A DNA stretch of 8,289 bases from Verrucomicrobiota bacterium (GTDB lineage Bacteria; Verrucomicrobiota; Verrucomicrobiia; Verrucomicrobiales; DEV007). The position numbers were made by a program, and so were the translations under genes. Position 1 is the first letter of the stretch. Each line of letters starts with the position of its first letter. Below the pieces are notes generated by a model that did no database searches, was not told the DNA's origin, and saw only the letters and a list, made by a program, of their open reading frames with translations. The stretch covers positions 1 to 8,289 of the forward strand of contig JAHDCN010000120.1 in the NCBI GenBank assembly GCA_020629815.1, written 5' to 3'. Below, piece by piece: positions 1 through 4,872 of this stretch.

Positions 1-1741
1 CGACCGGTAGTTTCTTGTCGCGAATCGCCAGTTTCTCAATCGCGTCGAGAACCGGGTAGGGCATCAGGTCACCCTCGTCGGTTTGTTTTTCACTTTTCGG
101 CCGCAATTCTGCGGTTGGAGCCTGAACATTGATTACGCTCAGCTCCGGAATCGGTTGAATATCGGGTTCGCAGCCGGTGGTTTCCATCCAGCGCAGCCAC
201 TGACGGAGAAAAGCTTTATCGATGCCGGAAATGGGACTGAGTCCGCCGCAGGTGTCGCCATCCATGGTCGCGTAGCCGACTGCGGCTTCGGAACGGTTGG
301 AGGTCGCCAGCAACAGGGCATTGCGGATGTTGGTCAGCATCCAGACTCCAGGTGCACGGACACGGGCCTGAATATTCTGCAGAGCCAGGTCATCGGTCTC
401 CCAGGCCAATTTTCTACCAAGACCTTTCTCAATCATCTTGCGGTAATCGACCACGAGTCCATCGACATCCCATTCCTGATATTCGGCGCCGAGTGCATTG
501 GCTACGGTCTCCGCCGCGTTGCGAGTCACCTCGCCACTATTGCGAGTCGCCTGATACACACAGGTGAGCATCTGGCTGATCTCTGACTTCCCTTTTTCAA
601 ACTGGATGTGCCCCAGCTTTTTGCGAAAGCCTGCTTTGCCGAGATCATGAATCGCGAGATCGATCATGATTTTCACCAGGCTGGCCACGGCGGCTGAATC
701 CGCGCCTCCACTCAGAGAAACGACGAAGGCCCGTGAGTAGGATTTTCTCAGGTAATCAAACAAGGCCAGTGCCAGCGTGCGGGTAAACTCCTCTTCCTTG
801 GATTCCTCCCGGTAGGCAGCGGTAATTTCCTGCTTCAATTTCGGCGGTTTTTTCGCGTAGGGGGAAAAGTCCGCCACCACCGTGCGCTTTTCGTTTTCGC
901 CCATCATCGGCTCGTGACTGACCTGCCTGGCCTGATGCATCCGAGTCAGGTTCAGATCGAGCACCGCGCCGGTAACCACACAGTCGTGAAAAGAGAATCG
1001 CTTCCCTTCGGCAATGTACTCACCGCCAGCGGCAATCACGGTTCCCCCATCATAGGTGATGCGACCAGCTTCGTTGCCCAGCAAATTGGCATACACATAG
1101 CCACAGGCAAAAGCACGGGATCCTTCGAGAACAAAGCGCTCCCGGGTCATTTGTTTGCCAAAAGCAAAGTGACTGGCGCTGGGATTGAAGATCAGGTCAA
1201 CGCCATGACGGGCGAGCCGGGTTCCGGGACGGTCGGCCACCCAGGCATCTTCACAAATCTCAAAGCCGAGCCGAACTCCGCCGACATCGAAAATCAAGTC
1301 CCCCAAGGGCACACGCTTGTTTCCCACCGTCACCTCTTCCACCGCATCACGGGGCCATGGTTTGAACCAGCGCGGCTCGTAGTGTAGACCGTCGCCGGCT
1401 AGGTTCTGCTTGGCGACGAAGCCGATGATCTCTTTGTTCACGATCAGGGCAACGGCATTAAAAACGGAACTCTCAAACCACAGCGGCAAGCCCACAGCTA
1501 CCACCATATTGATGCAGGACTTGGCAATTTCCCGGACTGATTCCAGAGCACGCTCCCCCACTTCCGGAGCAAGAAACATATCTTCGCAGCCGTATCCAGT
1601 CACCGCCAGTTCAGGCAGACAGAGAAACCGGATGCCCTGGCTCTTGGCCGATTGAATCGCCTCTACAGCCCGGGACGCATTGCCATCCCAGTCGAGAGGG
1701 ATCTGATTCAGAGCAGCCGCACCAACAACGATTCGCTTCAT
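1..1741 (-). CDS. nadE: Glutamine-dependent NAD+ synthase (3'-truncated by window edge)
   Basis: This is the first 580 codons of a cytoplasmic enzyme that makes NAD+ from deamido-NAD+ and ATP, using ammonia released from glutamine. I translated it by hand because the frame runs off the left edge with no stop. The N-terminal half is a nitrilase-fold glutaminase with the expected Glu-Lys-Cys triad: E44 in LPELAVTGYG, K111 in FVAKQNL and C163 in FEICEDAW. The C-terminal half is the ATP-pyrophosphatase-type synthetase, with the PP-loop SGGADS at residues 344-349, LQNIQARVR at 455-463 (approximately) and TSNRSEAAVGYATMDGD at 480-496. Family members of this two-domain type are about 640-680 residues, so roughly the last tenth is missing. 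The ATG at 1739-1741 fits the family N-terminus (ALNQIPLDW at 10-18), but no Shine-Dalgarno is visible. It lies about 35 bases after the terminator of the upstream gene, so it needs its own promoter or read-through. The assignment is very secure. Confidence 0.97.
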   Translation of the reverse strand, partial: MKRIVVGAAALNQIPLDWDGNASRAVEAIQSAKSQGIRFLCLPELAVTGYGCEDMFLAPEVGERALESVREIAKSCINMVVAVGLPLWFESSVFNAVALIVNKEIIGFVAKQNLAGDGLHYEPRWFKPWPRDAVEEVTVGNKRVPLGDLIFDVGGVRLGFEICEDAWVADRPGTRLARHGVDLIFNPSASHFAFGKQMTRERFVLEGSRAFACGYVYANLLGNEAGRITYDGGTVIAAGGEYIAEGKRFSFHDCVVTGAVLDLNLTRMHQARQVSHEPMMGENEKRTVVADFSPYAKKPPKLKQEITAAYREESKEEEFTRTLALALFDYLRKSYSRAFVVSLSGGADSAAVASLVKIMIDLAIHDLGKAGFRKKLGHIQFEKGKSEISQMLTCVYQATRNSGEVTRNAAETVANALGAEYQEWDVDGLVVDYRKMIEKGLGRKLAWETDDLALQNIQARVRAPGVWMLTNIRNALLLATSNRSEAAVGYATMDGDTCGGLSPISGIDKAFLRQWLRWMETTGCEPDIQPIPELSVINVQAPTAELRPKSEKQTDEGDLMPYPVLDAIEKLAIRDKKLPV

Positions 1742-1775
1742 TGGCCAATGTACGGGTATTCCGGTCGATTTGAAC

Positions 1776-1809
1776 AAAAAAATTACCCCTGATCCTTTCG
1801 AATCAGGGG
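1776..1809 (-). terminator. Intrinsic terminator of the long beta-helix gene
   Basis: The perfect 8-bp stem CCCCTGAT (1786-1793) and ATCAGGGG (1802-1809) encloses an 8-base loop. Reading on the minus strand, the stem is followed by TAA and then seven T (1776-1782), the form of a rho-independent terminator. It ends transcription of the gene that stops at 1925, leaving a 3' untranslated region of about 115 bases. There is no T-tract on the plus strand side, so it acts in one direction only. Confidence 0.85.
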
Positions 1810-1845
1810 CAACTTATACACACTAATATGTGTTCGTTCGTTTCG

Positions 1846-1867
1846 GGGATCTCTTGGGCAAAAGATC
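1846..1867. repeat. Short inverted repeat in the 3' untranslated region
   Basis: GGATCT (1846-1851) and AGATCC (1862-1867) form a 6-bp stem, extendable by two pairs after one mismatch. No T-tract follows on either strand, so it is not a terminator by itself. It could stabilise the 3' end of the message from the long beta-helix gene, or it may be chance. Confidence 0.4.
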
Positions 1868-1924
1868 CAAATTAATATATCTTAAATAATTATAATTTCA
1901 ATAATTTTTAAGTAAATTTCTCTG

Positions 1925-4711
1925 TTAGTTTTGGCGATACGGATCGGTTGCGAATGTCGTGGTTGTTCCGTTAGCCTCAAAGCTGCCAGAAACGGAACCA
2001 GTGCTAAGAGTCGTAGCACCAGTGTCTACTCCGGGAGCTGCGTCAAACGTGACGGTGTTTCCATTTCCGGACAACGTGATTGCCGAGGTCACTCCATCTT
2101 CAATAATGCGGAACCCGTGATTCGCAGAAGCTGATCCGGATGTTCCTCTTACCAAAGGAGCTGCACTACCGAATGTGTTGTCACTCACGTTAGTTGCCGT
2201 AATGCTGCTCGATCCTGAGCCAGAGATACCGGCACCTGCGAATAGACCGAAGGCATTTCCATAGAAGGTGTCAGGACCGCTGGATGTTGCCAAGGTGCTG
2301 GGGTCGAGAAATACCGTCAAGTTGTCGACAGTGTTTCCAGTAACATCAGCGACTACCACATTCTGACCGTCAGCCTCATTCCAAATCTGAATTCCATTTC
2401 CAACGGTATCGAAAGTGTTGTTGGAAATATTGGTCAGCGTTGTGTTGCCACCAGCAGTGCCGTAATAGACAGCCGAAAATGCAGCATCAGTAATATTCGT
2501 AAAAGTGTTGTCAGTGATATTACTCACCTCAACAGTCGCCGTATTGTCGCGCTGAATTTCGAAGCCGGATTCCAGAATATTATCAAAGGTATTTCCGGAG
2601 AACTCGGCCACTTGTAGGGAGGAGTCCCCAAAAGTCAGCATATACACGCCATCGCCTCCCTGATTGATGAACTGGTTGCCGTTCACCTCATTGAAAGACA
2701 TGCTGGAGTTTCCATCACGAGTAAGGAAGTAAAGACCGATCTTCCCGGTGTTCTCAATGATGTTGTTATTCACAATACCATCGACCACCGAAGCTCCGTC
2801 CATAGTATCGAAAATGATGCCAAACACTCCGTTGTTACTAACCGCATTGTCGTATACAGCGGCTTGAATTTCAGTACCAATGCCTTGCGATTCAATTCGA
2901 ATCGACTCGCGGAAAGTGTTATCAACGATGTTATCGAAAATATCCACGGTGCCGGCTGAACCGGTCCAGTTGTTGTAAACGATTCCTCTCGTTGCGGACT
3001 CTACAATATTACAGTTCGCGGTAAAATTAGCTACGTTACCACTCAGAATTCCGTAGTTGGAGAATCCTCCCGGAGGTGCATTCGCGATGCCCCCGGTCAC
3101 ATGGAATCCAGTCACGCTCGCTGTATTCAATACCTCATTGCCAAGGTCGTTACGCAGATCGAAACCACCTTCCACCTGAACCCGCTCGGTATCTCCTCCA
3201 AATACCCGGCCTTCTTTGCCTTCGATTCCTTTAAAGCTCGAGGTAAAGTGAATCTCTGAAACGGTAGACGCGTTGGCATTTGGATTGGATCCGTTGGAAA
3301 GTGTTCCCACTTCCACAGTCTCTGCATAGACGTTCCCACTCTCCTGAACGTAAACCGTTCCGCTTCCGCCAAGCTCAGATGCTACCAGATTAGCTCCTTC
3401 CTGAATGGTGAAACCGGGATTCTCTGCGGTTCCGTCACCAATTCCCAGGCCAGTCTGACCAGCAATGCCGTTGCCAACCGCAGCACCGTTGTTTACGAAC
3501 ACCACATCGTCCTGAATTACTGCGGTTTCCGTAGAGGTCAACACCTCGCGGGATCCGACCACCTGTTCGGAAACTGTGACGTCCACAATCTGCTGACTTA
3601 CGTCTTCGATCGGGCCGGATTGCTCCAGGATAGGACGTGTCAGACGGGGGGCTCCGGCATACATGCGTGAAGCAAGGTAGTCATTCGAGCTACAGTCAGT
3701 CGGGCTCTTGAAAAGATTGCGACCAAACTCACGAGGATTGAAAATGTGCTGAACTGGAACAGATACCCCAACCGTTCCCAGCCAGTTCTCGCCGTAGAGT
3801 TCTTCATCGGCGTAGTATTCCACACCAACTGTCAGGCCCGGTGCCAGGTGGGCGTTCATCCCAGCCATTACACCGGCAAAGCTGTCTCCGTAGTGGCTGT
3901 CGTAGTAGTAACCACCAACCATTCCGCGAAGCTTAGGTACGTGGCAATTGTCCTGCGGAACGATTTGCTTGCCGCCTTTTCCAGCGAAGATACGCGGAGT
4001 ATGTTTGGCGACGTCAAATACCATGCGGATGTCACCACCCTCACGACCACGCTCAAACTCCTGAAAGAAACGAGAGATGTTTGTGGTTGTGGTTTGATTC
4101 ACCGTATCGATCGAATCGTAGTGCAAACAGTCCTGCAAAATTTGATGACCTTGCGCATACGGATCGTAAACATCCGTGCGCTGTCCGGTTACCCGGTCGA
4201 ACTCAGAGGTTGAGCTAGACTGTGAACTTGTCCGATAGCTGCGACGAGTACCGCTATCCAAGGCAAAATTGTAGTTGGCGTGAATATCAAAACCACTGCC
4301 GTGGAACAGGTCGAATCCCAGACCAAGCTGAGAATACTGGTTCCCCGCTGCGGTTTCGTGTAAATCTCCGTGGATTCGGAAGCCGAGCACGGAATTGAGG
4401 TCATAATTGATCCAGCGGGCACCCAGTCCAAGACTCAGAGTTTCTGCTCCGTAGTCATTCCGATTGTAGGAAAGCAGAGAAAAAGGTGCCACTCCACTGG
4501 AACTCACTCCCCCGAGAGGAATCATCAGATCCACCTGTCCTTCGAGGTAGGACTCGCCAAAACGTCCTGTAACCGTCAAAGGATAAGGTGTTTCACAGGG
4601 AAACAGACAGGCATCCGCACCGGAGTGCATCCGAAATTCCCCAGCCCCCACAGGAGAACTTCCCAACATCGCTCCCAACAATGAGAACACAATGAACCGC
4701 TTAATATTCAT
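1925..4711 (-). CDS. Exported inverse-autotransporter-like barrel protein with long parallel beta-helix passenger (long paralog)
   Basis: Predicted outer-membrane surface protein. Residue numbers here count from an alternative upstream ATG at 4729 (934 residues). I prefer the ATG at 4711 (Met7), because MNIKR followed by FIVFSLLGAMLGSS is a normal signal peptide, with cleavage near VGA/GEF (about residue 29), whereas the upstream start would add MEIIII in front. Residues about 50-330 resemble the intimin/invasin barrel family: GRFGESYLEG, DLMIPLGG, the strands LSLGLGARWIN and YSQLGLGFDLFHGSG, a REGGDIR motif near 229-235 comparable to the family AxGxDIR, and the final strand pair LTVGVEYYADEELYGENWLG. 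A linker (about 340-410, with NDYLASR) leads to a helix entry cap (FVNNGAAVGNG, GDGTAENP) and then coils repeating every 26-30 residues from about 572 to 805. Six cysteines are at 41, 45, 201, 262, 346 and 573. No LysM, Ig-like or C-terminal anchor is seen. Its function, probably adhesion or surface binding, is inferred. A polysaccharide-active beta-helix enzyme is possible, but I see no catalytic site. Confidence 0.75.
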   Translation of the reverse strand: MNIKRFIVFSLLGAMLGSSPVGAGEFRMHSGADACLFPCETPYPLTVTGRFGESYLEGQVDLMIPLGGVSSSGVAPFSLLSYNRNDYGAETLSLGLGARWINYDLNSVLGFRIHGDLHETAAGNQYSQLGLGFDLFHGSGFDIHANYNFALDSGTRRSYRTSSQSSSTSEFDRVTGQRTDVYDPYAQGHQILQDCLHYDSIDTVNQTTTTNISRFFQEFERGREGGDIRMVFDVAKHTPRIFAGKGGKQIVPQDNCHVPKLRGMVGGYYYDSHYGDSFAGVMAGMNAHLAPGLTVGVEYYADEELYGENWLGTVGVSVPVQHIFNPREFGRNLFKSPTDCSSNDYLASRMYAGAPRLTRPILEQSGPIEDVSQQIVDVTVSEQVVGSREVLTSTETAVIQDDVVFVNNGAAVGNGIAGQTGLGIGDGTAENPGFTIQEGANLVASELGGSGTVYVQESGNVYAETVEVGTLSNGSNPNANASTVSEIHFTSSFKGIEGKEGRVFGGDTERVQVEGGFDLRNDLGNEVLNTASVTGFHVTGGIANAPPGGFSNYGILSGNVANFTANCNIVESATRGIVYNNWTGSAGTVDIFDNIVDNTFRESIRIESQGIGTEIQAAVYDNAVSNNGVFGIIFDTMDGASVVDGIVNNNIIENTGKIGLYFLTRDGNSSMSFNEVNGNQFINQGGDGVYMLTFGDSSLQVAEFSGNTFDNILESGFEIQRDNTATVEVSNITDNTFTNITDAAFSAVYYGTAGGNTTLTNISNNTFDTVGNGIQIWNEADGQNVVVADVTGNTVDNLTVFLDPSTLATSSGPDTFYGNAFGLFAGAGISGSGSSSITATNVSDNTFGSAAPLVRGTSGSASANHGFRIIEDGVTSAITLSGNGNTVTFDAAPGVDTGATTLSTGSVSGSFEANGTTTTFATDPYRQN
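2315..3016 (-). repeat. Tandem beta-helix coil repeats within the long paralog
   Basis: The encoded residues 572-805 (numbered from the ATG at 4729) carry a degenerate repeat whose signature is [N/D/G]-N-x-[F/I/V]-x-N. The signature Asn falls at 574, 600, 628, 656, 685, 713, 741, 771 and 799, so the period is 26-30 residues, mostly 28. One more unit occurs at 851 after an irregular stretch of about 50 residues. Each unit continues with a G-[I/V/F]-x-[I/F] core strand and a Gly/Asp/Ser turn. This matches right-handed parallel beta-helix coils (PbH1-like) with a stacked Asn ladder. The DNA units have diverged, so this is an old protein repeat and not a recent DNA tandem array. Confidence 0.75.
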
Positions 4712-4727
4712 AATAATTATAATTTCC

Positions 4728-4756
4728 ATTACAATACAGCGATACGCAACGTTTAA
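4728..4756 (-). promoter_or_regulatory. Candidate promoter of the long paralog
   Basis: On the minus strand TTAAAC (4751-4756) and TGTAAT (4728-4733) are separated by exactly 17 bases. The -10 box matches the sigma-70 consensus at five of six positions; the -35 box is weak (three of six). Initiation would fall near 4720, just before the ATG at 4711 and downstream of the alternative ATG at 4729, giving an almost leaderless message. A perfect TATAAT also lies just before the 4711 ATG, but no -35 box suits it. In such AT-rich DNA this is only suggestive. Confidence 0.3.
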
Positions 4757-4780
4757 TTATGGAAATTATTAATAAATACG

Positions 4781-4812
4781 AAAAAACCTCCAGCCGCTTC
4801 CGCGACTGGAGG
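4781..4812 (-). terminator. Intrinsic terminator of the short paralog
   Basis: The 7-bp stem CCTCCAG (4787-4793) and CTGGAGG (4806-4812), extendable inside by CGC/GCG around a TTCC loop, is followed on the minus strand by six T (4781-4786). It is a standard rho-independent terminator placed about 46 bases after the stop codon of the short paralog. Confidence 0.85.
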
Positions 4813-4823
4813 TCCGAGTTGAA

Positions 4824-4843
4824 GGGTAAATTTCGTTTTACCC
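4824..4843 (-). repeat. Second hairpin just upstream of the terminator
   Basis: The perfect inverted repeat GGGTAAA (4824-4830) and TTTACCC (4837-4843) has a 6-base loop and sits in the 3' untranslated region between the stop codon and the terminator. It has no T-tract of its own. It could protect the transcript 3' end or assist termination. Confidence 0.5.
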
Positions 4844-4872
4844 AGTCAGGCCGGGTGATTACGGGCTGACTG
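4843..4872 (-). repeat. Third hairpin, spanning the stop codon of the short paralog
   Basis: CAGTCAG (4843-4849) and CTGACTG (4866-4872) form a 7-bp stem, extendable by two pairs after a mismatch, with the TAA stop (4859-4861) in the loop. It shares base 4843 with the neighbouring hairpin, so the two compete slightly or stack coaxially. Confidence 0.45.

Larger units (their letters stand above)
1742..1924. other. Intergenic spacer between the long beta-helix gene and nadE
   Basis: This 183-base spacer contains no convincing gene. The right part (about 1867-1920) is almost pure A/T. It holds a minus-strand intrinsic terminator (listed separately) and an inverted repeat at 1846-1867 with arms GGATCT/AGATCC, which has no T-tract on either strand. 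A short GTTC tandem repeat (about 1832-1842) is present. I see no good sigma-70-type promoter for nadE: the best-looking pair after the terminator, TTGTTC and CGTACA with a 17-base gap on the minus strand, is weak and would overlap the T-tract. Confidence 0.8.
4712..4858. other. Intergenic region between the two paralogs
   Basis: This 147-base spacer holds no gene. From the right it carries a run of hairpins and a terminator for the short paralog, then an AT-rich stretch with the perfect palindrome TTATTAATAA (4766-4775), then a candidate promoter for the long paralog. A terminator followed by a promoter suggests that the two paralogs are transcribed separately although they point the same way. 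Confidence 0.8.

Noticed and set aside
83..1655. Several plus-strand reading frames of 70-170 codons
   Set aside because: They lie opposite nadE, whose minus-strand frame is open through the whole stretch and carries all the family motifs. The plus-strand products resemble nothing and have no start signals.
1846..1867. Inverted repeat as a second terminator
   Set aside because: The stem has only 6 continuous pairs and no T-tract on either side; the stronger hairpin at 1786-1809 already does the job.
3958..3984. GKGGKQ in the barrel as a possible nucleotide-binding P-loop
   Set aside because: It lacks the GxxxxGK[S/T] pattern, and the protein is exported, where ATP is not available. It is better read as a turn or loop.
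3746..4213. 155-codon plus-strand frame opposite the long paralog, similar to the one at 6020-6856
   Set aside because: The two antisense frames resemble each other (for example NRSQPV), which might suggest a conserved antisense gene. The similarity is explained by the conserved barrel coding sequence on the other strand, and neither has a plausible start or protein character.
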